Made by a program: the position numbers and the translations under genes. Below, one piece after another: positions 10,174 to 18,875 of a DNA stretch of 64,000 nucleotides. Source of the stretch: Cupriavidus taiwanensis LMG 19424 (GTDB lineage Bacteria; Pseudomonadota; Gammaproteobacteria; Burkholderiales; Burkholderiaceae); contig NC_010528.1 in NCBI RefSeq assembly GCF_000069785.1, positions 434,001 through 498,000 on the forward strand. Reading direction: 5' to 3'. The notes under the pieces are model-generated. The model searched no databases. It saw only the letters and a list, made by a program, of their open reading frames with translations, and was not told the DNA's origin. Every line of letters begins with the position of its first letter. The stretch's first letter is position 1.

Positions 10174-11477
10174 GCGCCGCGTTCGCGGGGGACGCCCGCG
10201 CACTGCTGCTCGAAACCTTCCAGGCCGCCGTGGCGGCGGCCGATCCGCTGCAGATCGTCGCGCAGCACCTGCCGGCGCCGCACGCCGGTGGCCGCACGCT
10301 GGTGGTCGGCGCGGGCAAGGCGGCCGCTTCGATGGCCGCGGCGGTCGAGCGCGCCTACGCCGGCAAGGCCACGCTGGAAGGACTGGTGGTCACGCGCTAC
10401 GCGCACGGCATGCCGACCGACCATATCCGCGTGATCGAGGCCGGCCACCCGGTGCCCGATGAGTCAGGCGAGCAGGCCGCGGCGGAGATCCTGGCCGCGG
10501 TGCAGTCGCTGACGCCGCAGGACCGGCTGCTGGTGCTGGTTTCGGGCGGCGGCTCGAGCCTGCTGTCGCTGCCGGCCGAGGGCATCCCGATGGCCGACCT
10601 AAAGGCGACCACCCGGGAATTGCTGCGCTGTGGCGCGCCGATCACCGACATGAATATCGTGCGCAAGCACATCTCGCGCATCCAGGGCGGCCGGCTGGCG
10701 CAGGCGAGCCAGGCGCCGGTGACCACGCTGATCGTCTCGGACGTGGCCGGCGACGATCCCAGCGCGATCGCCTCGGGCCCGACCGTGGCCGATCCCAGCA
10801 CTTTCGATGACGCGCTGCAGATACTGCGCCGCTATGGCGCCGAGGTGCCGGCCAGCGTGCAGTCGCACCTGGAACGCGGCGCGCGCGGCGAGGTGCCGGA
10901 AACGCCCAAGCCTGGCGATGCGTTGTTCGATCGCGTCGACAACATCATGATCGCCACCGCCCACGGCAGCCTCGAGGCCGCCGCCGCGCTGTTCCGCCAG
11001 CGCGGCATCACGCCGGTGGTGCTGGGCGACACGGTGACCGGCGAGGCGCGCGAAGTCGCCCGCGTCTATGCCGCGCTGGTGCGCGAGATTCGCGCGTACA
11101 ATGCCCCGTTCGCCACGCCCGTGGCGCTGATTTCCGGAGGTGAGTGCACGGTCACTTTGCCGGCCGGCGGCGGCGCCAGCAAGGCGCGCGGCGGGCGCTG
11201 CTCGGAGTTCCTGCTGTCGCTGGCGGTCGAACTGGCCGGGATGCCCGATGTGTACGCGATCGCCGCCGACACCGACGGCATCGACGGCTCCGAGGACAAC
11301 GCCGGCGCGCTGGCCGACCCGACCACGCTGGCGCGCGCCGAGGCCGCCGGCATGCCCGGCCAGCGCCAGCTGGACGCGCACGACGCCTGGGCCTTGTTCG
11401 ATGCCATCGGCGACCTCGTGGTCACCGGCCCGAAGCGCACCAATGTCAACGATTACCGCGCCATCCTGATTCTCTGA
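10170..11477 (+). CDS. Glycerate 2-kinase (MOFRL family; TtuD/GckA-like)
   Basis: 435 residues. The N-terminal DUF4147 domain contains VVGAGKAAASMAAAVE and LVSGGGSSLLSLP, and the C-terminal MOFRL domain contains ISGGECTVTLP and ADTDGIDG. These are hallmarks of class II glycerate kinases, historically called TtuD hydroxypyruvate reductases. GTG 10170 is preceded by GGAGG at 10161-10165 and overlaps the stop of the upstream dehydrogenase. Predicted reaction: D-glycerate plus ATP to 2-phosphoglycerate. Some database entries use the older reductase name. Confidence 0.88.
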   Translation: MSAAFAGDARALLLETFQAAVAAADPLQIVAQHLPAPHAGGRTLVVGAGKAAASMAAAVERAYAGKATLEGLVVTRYAHGMPTDHIRVIEAGHPVPDESGEQAAAEILAAVQSLTPQDRLLVLVSGGGSSLLSLPAEGIPMADLKATTRELLRCGAPITDMNIVRKHISRIQGGRLAQASQAPVTTLIVSDVAGDDPSAIASGPTVADPSTFDDALQILRRYGAEVPASVQSHLERGARGEVPETPKPGDALFDRVDNIMIATAHGSLEAAAALFRQRGITPVVLGDTVTGEAREVARVYAALVREIRAYNAPFATPVALISGGECTVTLPAGGGASKARGGRCSEFLLSLAVELAGMPDVYAIAADTDGIDGSEDNAGALADPTTLARAEAAGMPGQRQLDAHDAWALFDAIGDLVVTGPKRTNVNDYRAILIL

Positions 11478-11522
11478 TTTCGACGAACGCCAGCCGCCGC
11501 CCGCGGCAGGCCCAAGCTAGCC

Positions 11523-12557
11523 ATGACCCAGAAGCTCACCATCACCCGCCCGGACGACTGGCACCTGCACCTGCGCGACGGCGCGGCGCTGGCCGCCGTG
11601 CTGCCCGATACCGCCCGCCAGTTTGCCCGCGCCATCGTCATGCCCAACCTGAAGCCGCCGGTGACCACGGTGGCGCAGGCGCAGGCCTATCGCGCCCGCA
11701 TCCTGGCGGCGCTGCCGGCCGGCATGCAGTTCGAGCCGCTGATGACGCTGTACCTGACCGACAACACCGGCCCCGAGGAAATCGCCGCGGCCAGGGCCAG
11801 CGGCTTCGTGCACGGCGTGAAGCTGTATCCGGCGGGTGCCACCACCAACAGCGACGCCGGCGTGACCGATATCCGCCGCTGCTATCCCGCGCTGGAAGCG
11901 ATGCAGCGCGCCGGCCTGCCGCTGCTGGTGCACGGCGAAGTGACCGATCCCGCGATCGATATCTTCGACCGCGAGGCCGTCTTCATCGAGCGCGTGATGA
12001 CGCCGCTGCGCCGCGACATGCCTGAACTGAAAGTGGTGTTCGAGCACATCACCACCAAGGATGCGGCGCAGTATGTGCGCGACGCCAGCGGCCCGGTCGG
12101 CGCCACCATCACCGCCCACCACCTGCTCTACAACCGCAACGCCATCTTCACCGGCGGCATCCGCCCGCACTATTACTGCCTGCCGGTGCTCAAGCGCGAA
12201 ACCCACCGCGAGGCGCTGGTGGCGGCCGCCACCTCGGGCAGCGAGCGCTTTTTCCTGGGAACCGACAGCGCGCCGCACGCGCGCGGGCTGAAGGAACATG
12301 CCTGCGGCTGCGCCGGCTGCTATACCGCGCTGCATGCGATGGAGCTGTATGCCGAAGCCTTCGATGCCGCCGGCGCACTCGACAAGCTGGAGGCCTTCGC
12401 CAGCTTCAACGGCCCGGCCTTCTACGGCCTGCCGCGCAACACCGGCACGCTGACGCTGGAGCGCGAAGACTGGGAACTGCCGGCCGAGCTGCCCTACGGC
12501 GACACCACGCTGGTGCCGCTGCGCGGCGGCGAAACGCTGCGCTGGAAGGCACGCTGA
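11523..12557 (+). CDS. pyrC: Dihydroorotase (pyrimidine biosynthesis)
   Basis: 344 residues, the single-domain proteobacterial PyrC length. Metal ligands are visible: WHLHLRDG near the N-terminus, the carboxylated lysine in GVKLYPAG, histidines in FEHITT and TAHHLL, and the catalytic Asp in LGTDSAPH. It closes carbamoyl-aspartate to dihydroorotate in the cytoplasm. It starts 45 bp after the glycerate kinase gene and is followed after 4 bp by the DUF3025 gene, so those two are probably cotranscribed. Confidence 0.95.
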   Translation: MTQKLTITRPDDWHLHLRDGAALAAVLPDTARQFARAIVMPNLKPPVTTVAQAQAYRARILAALPAGMQFEPLMTLYLTDNTGPEEIAAARASGFVHGVKLYPAGATTNSDAGVTDIRRCYPALEAMQRAGLPLLVHGEVTDPAIDIFDREAVFIERVMTPLRRDMPELKVVFEHITTKDAAQYVRDASGPVGATITAHHLLYNRNAIFTGGIRPHYYCLPVLKRETHREALVAAATSGSERFFLGTDSAPHARGLKEHACGCAGCYTALHAMELYAEAFDAAGALDKLEAFASFNGPAFYGLPRNTGTLTLEREDWELPAELPYGDTTLVPLRGGETLRWKAR

Positions 12558-12561
12558 CGCC

Positions 12562-13401
12562 TTGCGCACCCAGCAGACAGCGGCCGGCGAGCCTTTCGCC
12601 GCCGCACTGGCCGGGATCGACTGGTCCCGGCCGTGGTTTCAACCCTTTGCGCCGCGCGGCGCAGCGCTGGCCGAGGCGGTGCAAGGCGGGGCAGACCTGC
12701 GCGCACTGCTCGATGCCCAGTCCGTTGCGTCGGGCCTGCACAACGCGCGCGGCCTGCCGCTGCGCTTTGTCCCCCAGCAGGCCTTGCCCGAGGGGCGCGC
12801 CTACGAAGCGCATATCGACGCCACGGGCGAAGTCCCGACGCGCGACAATCTCCATGATTTCTTCAACGCGCTGGTCTGGCTGCATTTCCCCCGGGCCAAG
12901 CGCGTGCTCAACCAGATCCAGGCGGCCGTGATCGCGCGCGAAGGCGTGCGGACCGCGCGCGGCGGCGTGCGCGACGCGGCCACGCTGTTCGACGAGAACG
13001 CGGTGCTGTTCCTGAGCGAGGGCGACGAACATGCCGAGGCGCTGCGAGGCTTCGCCTGGCAGCAGCTTTTTGTCGCGCAGCGCCACGCATGGGGCACTGC
13101 CTGCAGGGTCGTGCCGTTCGGCCATGCCCTGCTGGAAAAGCTAGTGCAGCCGTACAAGGCCGTGACCGCGCATGCCTGGACGCTGCCGCTGGTGGCGGGT
13201 GGCGCGCTGGACAAGGCGGTGGCATTGTCGCTGCAGGAGGCGGCTGCTGACGGCACGCTGCGCGGCGGCCGCTGCTTCGCGCCGCTGCCCGTCATGGGAA
13301 TTCCGGGATGGTGTGACGACAACGCCTCGCCTGATTTCTATGCCGACATCACGGTGTTCCGGCCCGGGCGCATGCGGGATTTACAGCGGCAACCCGATTG
13401 A
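12562..13401 (+). CDS. DUF3025 family protein
   Basis: 279 residues, apparently starting at TTG 12562, only 4 bp after the pyrC stop. Conserved family stretches: HDFFNALVWLHFPRAKR, RGGVRDAATLFDENAV and FAWQQLFVAQR. No signal peptide or membrane segment. It is a conserved uncharacterised protein common in beta- and gammaproteobacteria. Close spacing suggests translational coupling with pyrC, but no function should be inferred from that. The start codon is uncertain because no ATG lies nearby in frame. Confidence 0.7.
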   Translation: MRTQQTAAGEPFAAALAGIDWSRPWFQPFAPRGAALAEAVQGGADLRALLDAQSVASGLHNARGLPLRFVPQQALPEGRAYEAHIDATGEVPTRDNLHDFFNALVWLHFPRAKRVLNQIQAAVIAREGVRTARGGVRDAATLFDENAVLFLSEGDEHAEALRGFAWQQLFVAQRHAWGTACRVVPFGHALLEKLVQPYKAVTAHAWTLPLVAGGALDKAVALSLQEAAADGTLRGGRCFAPLPVMGIPGWCDDNASPDFYADITVFRPGRMRDLQRQPD

Positions 13402-13423
13402 ATCGGTGTTAGACTGCGGCCCG

Positions 13424-13762
13424 CAAAGCAGGCCAGGCAACCGCTGCCTGCACCGCAAGGTGCAGGGGGAGGAAAGTCCGGACTCCACAGGGCAGGGTGT
13501 TGGCTAACAGCCATCCACGGCAACGTGCGGAATAGGGCCACAGAGACGAGTCTTGCCGCCGGGTTCGCCCGGCGGGAAGGGTGAAACGCGGTAACCTCCA
13601 CCTGGAGCAATCCCAAATAGGCAGGCGATGAAGCGGCCCGCTGAGTCTGCGGGTAGGGAGCTGGAGCCGGCTGGTAACAGCCGGCCTAGAGGAATGGTTG
13701 TCACGCGCCGCGCGCCGCAAGGCGGGCGGGGCGCACAGAATCCGGCTTATCGGCCTGCTTTG
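13424..13762 (+). ncRNA. rnpB: RNase P RNA, bacterial class A
   Basis: Terminal helix P1 is formed by AAAGCAGGCC (13425-13434) and GGCCTGCTTT (13752-13761). The universal 5' core GAGGAAAGTCCGGACTCC lies at about 13470-13487, and the 3' core ACAGAATCCGGCTTAT sits just before the closing strand. About 340 nt, normal for class A. It processes tRNA 5' ends. A possible -10 (TAGACT, 13410-13415) lies just after the DUF3025 stop, with no good -35. Confidence 0.97.
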
Positions 13763-13820
13763 CTTCAGTCATCGGCACGACCCGGCGCCCGCGCGGCGCA
13801 CCGGGCCGGCCAAATTTCCC

Positions 13821-14243
13821 TCAGCCTTCGACGATTTCCAGCGTGTGCGTGATCTCGGCTGTCTTGGCCAGCATGATCGACGCCGAGCAGTACTTCTCGT
13901 GCGACAGCTTGATCGCGCGCTCGACCGTGGCGGGGTTGAGATTCTTGCCGGTCACCACAAAATGGAACTTGATGCGGGTGAACACCTTGGGGTCTTCGCC
14001 GGCGCGCTCGGCCTGCAGCTGCACGCTGCAGCCGGTGACGTCCTGGCGGCCGCGCTTGAGGATCAGCACTACGTCATAGGCGGTGCAGCCGCCGGTGCCC
14101 AGCAGCACCATTTCCATGGGACGCGGGGCCAGGTTATGGCCGCCACCTTCGGGTGCGCCGTCCATGGCAACGATGTGGCCGCTGCCGGTCTGGGCGACGA
14201 AGCTCATGCCATCGGCGCCCATCCATGTTACTTTGCATTCCAT
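13821..14243 (-). CDS. OsmC family peroxide-reducing / redox protein
   Basis: 140 residues. It contains both catalytic cysteines of the OsmC/Ohr superfamily, in LLGTGGCTAYDVV and LSHEKYCSASIML. It resembles the YhfA-like branch of short OsmC proteins rather than Ohr. I chose ATG 14243 (MECKVTW) because CAGGAAA lies upstream and the core fold starts there; the frame is open further upstream to 14309 without a ribosome site. It probably reduces organic peroxides in the cytoplasm. A palindrome at 14279-14296 lies in its upstream region. Confidence 0.85.
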   Translation of the reverse strand: MECKVTWMGADGMSFVAQTGSGHIVAMDGAPEGGGHNLAPRPMEMVLLGTGGCTAYDVVLILKRGRQDVTGCSVQLQAERAGEDPKVFTRIKFHFVVTGKNLNPATVERAIKLSHEKYCSASIMLAKTAEITHTLEIVEG

Positions 14244-14278
14244 TTTGTTCGTTTCCTGTCTTTGTATTGTCGGTTTTC

Positions 14279-14296
14279 GATCACAAGCGCGTGATC
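14279..14296. promoter_or_regulatory. Inverted repeat upstream of the OsmC gene
   Basis: GATCAC and GTGATC arms, 6 bp each, separated by AAGCGC. It lies 36 bp upstream of the OsmC start on the minus strand, in a relatively AT-rich spacer. Possible operator for a dimeric regulator; the protein is unknown. Confidence 0.35.
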
Positions 14297-14508
14297 TCGA
14301 ATCTTGCATTTCCCAGTATATGGCAACGTCAAGTTCCGGGCAGCGGCGCCGATAACCTTAGAAAAGCTGAGGGTTTCCTCTAGTATGTCGGTTCTGTGAC
14401 ATGCGCAACTATCGAGTAGGGCTTTGATTTTTAAAGGAAATTTTTCACTGCATGAGGCGGTTACCGTGTTTCGTAATGCGAAATCACATTTCGCACTGCA
14501 AATTTCCC

Positions 14509-14536
14509 TTGCATCCGGACAAACCCTAGGTATAAT
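14509..14536 (+). promoter_or_regulatory. Sigma-70 promoter for the candidate small RNA
   Basis: A perfect -10 TATAAT at 14531-14536 and a -35-like TTGCAT at 14509-14514 with a 16-bp spacer. Expected start is near 14543. The next plausible terminator is at 14674-14700, giving a transcript of about 155 nt. Confidence 0.55.
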
Positions 14537-14542
14537 TCCAAT

Positions 14543-14700
14543 CATTGAACGACGGCGCTGACAGCGCGTCAGAGTGCGAAAGCGAAGCCTCCGGCCGAGC
14601 CCTCCGCACCGCCCGCAGTCCCCCGTCGATTCTCCAGGTGTCTCCTCCACCCTCCTCCTTTGGTGGATTCAAACCCAAGCTCAAACGCTTGGGTTTTTTT
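14543..14700 (+). ncRNA. Candidate trans-acting small RNA with anti-Shine-Dalgarno loop
   Basis: Bounded by a consensus -10 promoter and a strong intrinsic terminator, with no convincing coding frame. The 5' part folds as a hairpin (GAC...GCGCT with AGCGC...GTC, 14551-14570). A second hairpin, TCCACC (14646-14651) with GGTGGA (14662-14667), exposes the loop CTCCTCCTTT, which is complementary to ribosome-binding sites; another CTCCTCC lies at 14642-14648. The layout resembles alphaproteobacterial CcsR-type RNAs that expose CCUCCUCCC loops. Expression and targets are inferred, not shown. Confidence 0.55.
14674..14700 (+). terminator. Intrinsic terminator upstream of rplM
   Basis: Perfect stem CCCAAGC (14674-14680) and GCTTGGG (14687-14693) with loop TCAAAC, followed by a run of eight T. 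It separates the small-RNA transcript from the rplM promoter downstream. Confidence 0.85.
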
Positions 14701-14803
14701 TCGCCCCTGCTCCCGGGGAGCACCGGTCCCGGCTGCCAATGTGCGCTGGGCGACCCAAGTCCGCTGCCTCCGCCACGATCTTGACGAAAACCGCAGTCTT
14801 TGC

Positions 14804-14833
14804 TTGTGCGGTCGCAACGGCCCCGAGTATAAT
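14804..14833 (+). promoter_or_regulatory. Promoter of the rplM-rpsI operon
   Basis: Perfect -10 TATAAT at 14828-14833 with TTGTGC at 14804-14809, spacer 18 bp. Expected start near 14840 gives a leader of about 130 nt before rplM. The leader may carry autoregulatory structure, but I could not identify one with confidence. Confidence 0.55.
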
Positions 14834-14971
14834 CGAAGGCTTTTCCGTCATGCCCGCGGAAGAAGAGAGCAGGACCCGGCCACCCGTTACGGGCAGCCAC
14901 AAGACTTGCAGGGGCGAGCACAAGCCTTCGCGAGTCGGATTACGGGCACGAACTCATAGTCAGGAAAAATC

Positions 14972-15400
14972 ATGAAGACCTTTTCCGCCAAGCCTCATGA
15001 GGTAAAGCGCGACTGGTACGTGATTGACGCGACGGACAAAGTCCTCGGCCGTGTCGCCAGCGAAGTGGCACGCCGTCTGCGCGGCAAGCACAAGCCGGAA
15101 TTCACTCCGCACGTCGACACGGGTGATTACATCATCATCGTCAATGCAGCCAAGCTGCGTGTCACGGGTACCAAGGAAACGGACAAGAAGTACTATCGCC
15201 ATTCGGGCTACCCGGGCGGTATCTACGAAACGACGTTCGGCAAGATGCAGCAGCGTTTCCCGGGCCGTGCCCTGGAAAAGGCTGTCAAGGGCATGCTGCC
15301 GAAGGGTCCGCTGGGCTACGCGATGATCAAGAAGCTGAAGGTTTACGCCGAAGCCGAGCATCCGCATGAAGCGCAGCAGCCCAAGGCGCTGGAAATCTAA
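14972..15400 (+). CDS. rplM: 50S ribosomal protein L13
   Basis: 142 residues, the standard L13 length. It starts [20 protein letters not shown] with AGGAAAA upstream, and contains [16 protein letters not shown] and the family pattern [10 protein letters not shown]. It is an early-assembling large-subunit protein. rpsI follows after 12 bp, the conserved bacterial pairing. No anomalies. Confidence 0.98.
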   Translation: MKTFSAKPHEVKRDWYVIDATDKVLGRVASEVARRLRGKHKPEFTPHVDTGDYIIIVNAAKLRVTGTKETDKKYYRHSGYPGGIYETTFGKMQQRFPGRALEKAVKGMLPKGPLGYAMIKKLKVYAEAEHPHEAQQPKALEI

Positions 15401-15412
15401 GGAGGCCAATCC

Positions 15413-15805
15413 ATGATCGGTAACTGGAATTACGGTACTGGCCGCCGCAAGAGCGCTGTGGCACGTGTCTTCATCAAGTCGGGCAAGGGCGACATCGTCG
15501 TCAACGGCAAGCCCATCAAAGAGTATTTCGCTCGCGAAACCTCGCTGATGATCGTGCGCCAGCCGCTGGAACTGACCGCTCACGCTGAAACGTTCGACAT
15601 CAAGGTCAACGTGACAGGCGGCGGCGAAACCGGCCAGGCCGGCGCAGTGCGCCACGGCATCACCCGTGCCCTGATCGACTACGACGCGACCCTGAAGTCG
15701 GCCCTGTCGAAGGCTGGCTACGTCACGCGCGATGCCCGTGAAGTCGAGCGTAAGAAGGTCGGCTTCCACAAGGCGCGTCGTCGCAAGCAGTTCTCGAAGC
15801 GCTGA
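15413..15805 (+). CDS. rpsI: 30S ribosomal protein S9
   Basis: 130 residues. [13 protein letters not shown] near the N-terminus and the basic tail [16 protein letters not shown], whose last residues contact P-site tRNA in the 30S subunit. AAGGAGG lies 7 bp before ATG 15413. Second gene of rplM-rpsI, ended by the terminator at 15851-15880. Confidence 0.98.
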   Translation: MIGNWNYGTGRRKSAVARVFIKSGKGDIVVNGKPIKEYFARETSLMIVRQPLELTAHAETFDIKVNVTGGGETGQAGAVRHGITRALIDYDATLKSALSKAGYVTRDAREVERKKVGFHKARRRKQFSKR

Positions 15806-15850
15806 TGCGTTATCGCAGGTCCGGCCCGGCCGGATCTTGCGAGACCAGAA

Positions 15851-15880
15851 AAACCGCACGCTGGCCGTGCGGTTTTTTTT
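15851..15880 (+). terminator. Terminator of rplM-rpsI
   Basis: Ten-bp perfect stem AAACCGCACG (15851-15860) and CGTGCGGTTT (15866-15875) with a 5-nt loop, continuing into T through 15880. Confidence 0.9.
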
Positions 15881-16063
15881 CGTCCGCGGGCTACGGAACC
15901 GGCATGGTGCTGCCGTCATAGCTGGCAGGCCGCCATACTTTTGTGGGGTATCCGGCCGCTCGCGGCTACAATCACGCCCTGTCGCCGAGGGCGCGTCCGG
16001 CTTGCCGGCGCGATGGCGCCATGGGCAGGCCAGCCTGGCACGAACGAGAGAGGAGCGAGAGTC

Positions 16064-16540
16064 ATGCTGTTTTCCAAGAAGAAGGGCCTTTCGATCGATA
16101 CGCTGATTGGCGAAGACACCGCCATCGACGGCGACCTGGTGTTTGCCGGCGGCCTGCGCCTGGATGGCCGCGTGCGCGGCAACGTGACCGCGGCACCGGG
16201 CAAGGCCAGCATGCTGGTGGTCAGCGAGAAAGGCATGGTCGAGGGCGAGATCAGCGTCGGCCACCTGGTGCTGAATGGCACCGTCAAGGGCCCGGTGCAC
16301 GCCGCCGACCTGCTGGAGCTGCAGCCGCAGGCGCGGGTGCTGGGCGACGTGCGCTATGCCGCGCTGGAAATGCACCAGGGCGCGCTGGTCGAGGGCCGCC
16401 TGATGCCGCTGGTGCAGGGCGAGGTCAAGGCTTTGCCGAACCTGGTCGAGGCGGCGCCGGTGGACGAAGTGACCGAAGCGGCCGCTGTTGACGGGGAAAC
16501 TCCGGCAGCCGAAGCCGGTCCCACTGAAAAGGCCGCCTAG
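16064..16540 (+). CDS. Bactofilin family polymer-forming protein
   Basis: 158 residues. A short basic N-terminus (MLFSKKKG) is followed by a right-handed beta-helix region with regular G-x-V/I repeats from about 15 to 115: DTAIDGDLVFAGGLRLDGRVRGNV and EKGMVEGEISVGHLVLNGTVKG. An acidic, alanine-rich tail (about 125-158) is probably disordered. Bactofilins self-assemble into membrane-associated filaments that organise cell-wall enzymes. AGGAG precedes ATG 16064. Downstream is erpA, a common neighbour in betaproteobacteria. An M23 peptidase, often linked to bactofilins, lies 4 kb away, but no direct link is shown. Confidence 0.87.
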   Translation: MLFSKKKGLSIDTLIGEDTAIDGDLVFAGGLRLDGRVRGNVTAAPGKASMLVVSEKGMVEGEISVGHLVLNGTVKGPVHAADLLELQPQARVLGDVRYAALEMHQGALVEGRLMPLVQGEVKALPNLVEAAPVDEVTEAAAVDGETPAAEAGPTEKAA

Positions 16541-16642
16541 CGGCGACGCTTCGATGGCGGGAACCCCTTGAAAACACAAGGTTTCGGCACGATTTCCCAG
16601 TAGCGCTTAGAATACAGGCGTATCTAAACAGGAGAACACCCC

Positions 16643-17011
16643 ATGAACGCAGTCGCAGAGGCACCCGTTACCGAGGACGTGCCGGCACCGTTCGTCTTTA
16701 CCGACAGCGCCGCCGACAAGGTCAAGCAGTTGATCGAGGAAGAGGGCAATGCCGAGCTGAAACTGCGCGTGTTCGTGCAGGGCGGCGGCTGCTCGGGCTT
16801 CCAGTACGGCTTCACCTTCGACGAGGAAGTCAACGAAGACGACACCACCATGGTCAAGAACGGCGTCACCCTGCTGATCGACTCGATGAGCTACCAGTAC
16901 CTGGTCGGCGCCGAGATCGACTACAAGGAAGACATCAACGGCGCGCAGTTCGTGATCAAGAACCCGAACGCTTCGACCACCTGCGGTTGCGGCTCGTCGT
17001 TCTCGGTCTGA
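16643..17011 (+). CDS. erpA: Iron-sulfur cluster insertion protein ErpA
   Basis: 122 residues, A-type carrier family. The three cluster-binding cysteines are visible: one in [11 protein letters not shown] and two in the terminal TTCGCGSSF. It delivers Fe-S clusters to apoproteins. ATG 16643 has AACAGGAGAA upstream. It is 102 bp from the bactofilin gene and is closed by the terminator at 17029-17056. Confidence 0.95.
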   Translation: MNAVAEAPVTEDVPAPFVFTDSAADKVKQLIEEEGNAELKLRVFVQGGGCSGFQYGFTFDEEVNEDDTTMVKNGVTLLIDSMSYQYLVGAEIDYKEDINGAQFVIKNPNASTTCGCGSSFSV

Positions 17012-17028
17012 GCGATCCCGCGCTGACA

Positions 17029-17056
17029 AAAAAACGCACCTCCGGGTGCGTTTTTT
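17029..17056. terminator. Bidirectional terminator between erpA and the dioxygenase gene
   Basis: Twelve-bp perfect stem (17029-17040 with 17045-17056) capped by TCCG, with A6 and T6 arms. It serves erpA on the plus strand and the convergent dioxygenase gene (stop at 17072) on the minus strand. Confidence 0.9.
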
Positions 17057-17071
17057 CTTGGTCGTGCCGCC

Positions 17072-17869
17072 TTACTGCGCGGCGCGCCAGACCACCGGGA
17101 ACCAGTCTTCGCGCAGGCGCTCGCCGGTTTGCTGGCCGATGCCGGGGAACGGCGGCGAGGTTCGCCCGGGACGCTGCATGAAGCGCACGTCGTCGCCGAG
17201 GAAGCGGGCCGAGAACGCCCGGCGCCGTCCGCTGCCGGTATTGCCGGCGGCGCCGTGCACGGTGCGGAAGTCGAACACTACCGCGTCGCCGGGCTCCAGC
17301 TCCGGCGCGAGCAAGGTGTGGCTGCCGTCCTCCACGTCCGGCATCTCCATGAAGGCATCGTCGCCGCCGTAGAAGTTCTCGTTGCTGGCCCAGCGCTTGG
17401 GCCGCACCAGGCGCGGCCAGCGATGCGAGCCGGCCACCACGCGCAGCGTGTTGGCCTGCGTGACCGGGTCCAGCGGAATCCAGTAGCTCGCGGTCTGGGT
17501 GCCGTCCACACAGTAGTAGGGCAGGTCCTGGTGCCACGGCGTGGGCTTGGCCGTGCCCGGCTCCTTGACCAGGATGTGCTCGTGGAATACCTGGACCGCC
17601 TGCGACTGCATGATCCGCCCGGCGATCCCGGCCGCGGCCGACTCGCGGATAAACGCGGCGAACGGCGCAATGCGCTGCCAGTTGCAATAGTCCTCGAAAA
17701 AGCGCCCACCCTCGCCGGCGCGCACGTTCTCGATCGCAAAGGGGCCGGGCTCGGCCAGGTTTTGCGCGAAGCCTTCGCGCAGGCGCTCGACCCAGTCGGT
17801 AAAGGCGCCGCGCAGGACCAGCACGCCGTCGCGCTGGTAGGTGTCGATCTGTTCCCGGGTGATTTCCAT
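17072..17869 (-). CDS. Phytanoyl-CoA dioxygenase family protein (Fe(II)/2-oxoglutarate oxygenase)
   Basis: 265 residues. It has the facial triad of the family: His113 and Asp115 in PWHQD, and His205 in TVHGAAGN, with a basic residue for 2-oxoglutarate in GRRRAFSARF. Family members hydroxylate small molecules or CoA esters; the substrate is unknown. It is divergent from a LysR gene 91 bp away, and the shared intergenic region carries three TAGGAAA-type half sites, so that regulator probably controls it. It shares a bidirectional terminator with erpA. Confidence 0.85.
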   Translation of the reverse strand: MEITREQIDTYQRDGVLVLRGAFTDWVERLREGFAQNLAEPGPFAIENVRAGEGGRFFEDYCNWQRIAPFAAFIRESAAAGIAGRIMQSQAVQVFHEHILVKEPGTAKPTPWHQDLPYYCVDGTQTASYWIPLDPVTQANTLRVVAGSHRWPRLVRPKRWASNENFYGGDDAFMEMPDVEDGSHTLLAPELEPGDAVVFDFRTVHGAAGNTGSGRRRAFSARFLGDDVRFMQRPGRTSPPFPGIGQQTGERLREDWFPVVWRAAQ

Positions 17870-17917
17870 GGCGATGTGTGCGAGGGGACGATGGGGCCAG
17901 TATCGCCATGCGGCTGG

Positions 17918-17959
17918 AATAGGAAAAGCATATATTTCCTATGTTGCGATATAGGAAAT
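17918..17959. promoter_or_regulatory. Operator cluster between dioxygenase gene and its LysR regulator
   Basis: A perfect 9-bp inverted repeat, ATTTCCTAT (17934-17942) and ATAGGAAAT (17951-17959), with a third half site AATAGGAAAA at 17918-17927. The right arm lies 1 bp from the LysR start codon and supplies its ribosome site (AGGAAA), so a bound regulator would block its own translation start or transcription and could control the divergent dioxygenase gene. Confidence 0.7.
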
Positions 17960-17960
17960 C

Positions 17961-18875
17961 ATGATCCCTTTTTCGTTCCGCCAGCTCGAGTACTTTGTCG
18001 CCGCCGCCGAGCACGGCAGCATCAGCGCCGCGGCGCGGGCACGCCATGTGTCGCAGCCCTCGGTATCGACCGCGATCGCCCAGCTGGAGGCCACGCTGGG
18101 CGAGCCGCTGTTCCGGCGGCAGGTCAGCCGCGGGCTGTCGCTGACCCCCGCCGGGCAGCGCCTGCTGGGCAGGGCCCGCGACGTGCTGGCGCTGGCAGCG
18201 GGGCTTGCCGCCGACGACGGCGCCGGTCGTGGCCTGAGCGGCCAGCTGTCGCTGACCTGTTTCCAGGACCTTGGCCCGTACTTCGTGCCGCGCCTGCTGG
18301 CGGGCCTGCGCGAGCGCCATCCCGGCATCTCGGTGACGCTGTTCGAGGCGGATCTCGCCGCCGTCCATCGCACCCTGCAAGCCGGCAAGGCGGAGCTGGC
18401 GGTGACCTATGAGCTGGGACTCGACGCCCGCACCGAACGTCGCACGCTGGCCGAGCTGGCCCCGTACGCGCTGTTGCCGGCCGGGCATGCGCTGGCAGGC
18501 GGTGCCGATGTCAGCCTGGCCGACCTGGCCGCCGAGCGGCTGATCCTCGAGGACATCCCCCAGACCCGCGAATACTTCCTGTCATTGTTCTGGGCGCATG
18601 GGCTGCGCCCGGCGCTGCACCAGTACACGCAGACCTTCGAGATGCAGCGCGGGCTGGTGGCGCACGGCTACGGCGTGGCGCTGTCGTGCACGCGGCCCGC
18701 GGGCGACCACAGCTACGACGGCGTGCCGATTGCCTGCCTGCCGCTGCGCGAGCCGGTGACGCCGCAGCGAGTGGTGCTGGCGCGCTCGCCGGCGATGCGG
18801 GCATCGCCGCTCGCGCAGGCATTCATGGATTGGGTGGATACCGGCGCGGACCGCGCCGCAGGTCAGCGCGGGTAG
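17961..18875 (+). CDS. LysR-type transcriptional regulator
   Basis: 304 residues. N-terminal helix-turn-helix (about 4-62) with [23 protein letters not shown] and [14 protein letters not shown], then an effector domain. Divergent from the dioxygenase gene and next to an operator cluster that it likely reads. AGGAAA 4-9 bp before ATG 17961 is part of that operator. Its last 13 bp overlap the end of anmK on the other strand. The inducer is unknown. Confidence 0.88.
   Translation: MIPFSFRQLEYFVAAAEHGSISAAARARHVSQPSVSTAIAQLEATLGEPLFRRQVSRGLSLTPAGQRLLGRARDVLALAAGLAADDGAGRGLSGQLSLTCFQDLGPYFVPRLLAGLRERHPGISVTLFEADLAAVHRTLQAGKAELAVTYELGLDARTERRTLAELAPYALLPAGHALAGGADVSLADLAAERLILEDIPQTREYFLSLFWAHGLRPALHQYTQTFEMQRGLVAHGYGVALSCTRPAGDHSYDGVPIACLPLREPVTPQRVVLARSPAMRASPLAQAFMDWVDTGADRAAGQRG

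Noticed and set aside
14960..16579. Long minus-strand frame across rplM, rpsI and bactofilin
   Set aside because: It is antisense to well-conserved ribosomal genes with normal ribosome sites; no independent support.
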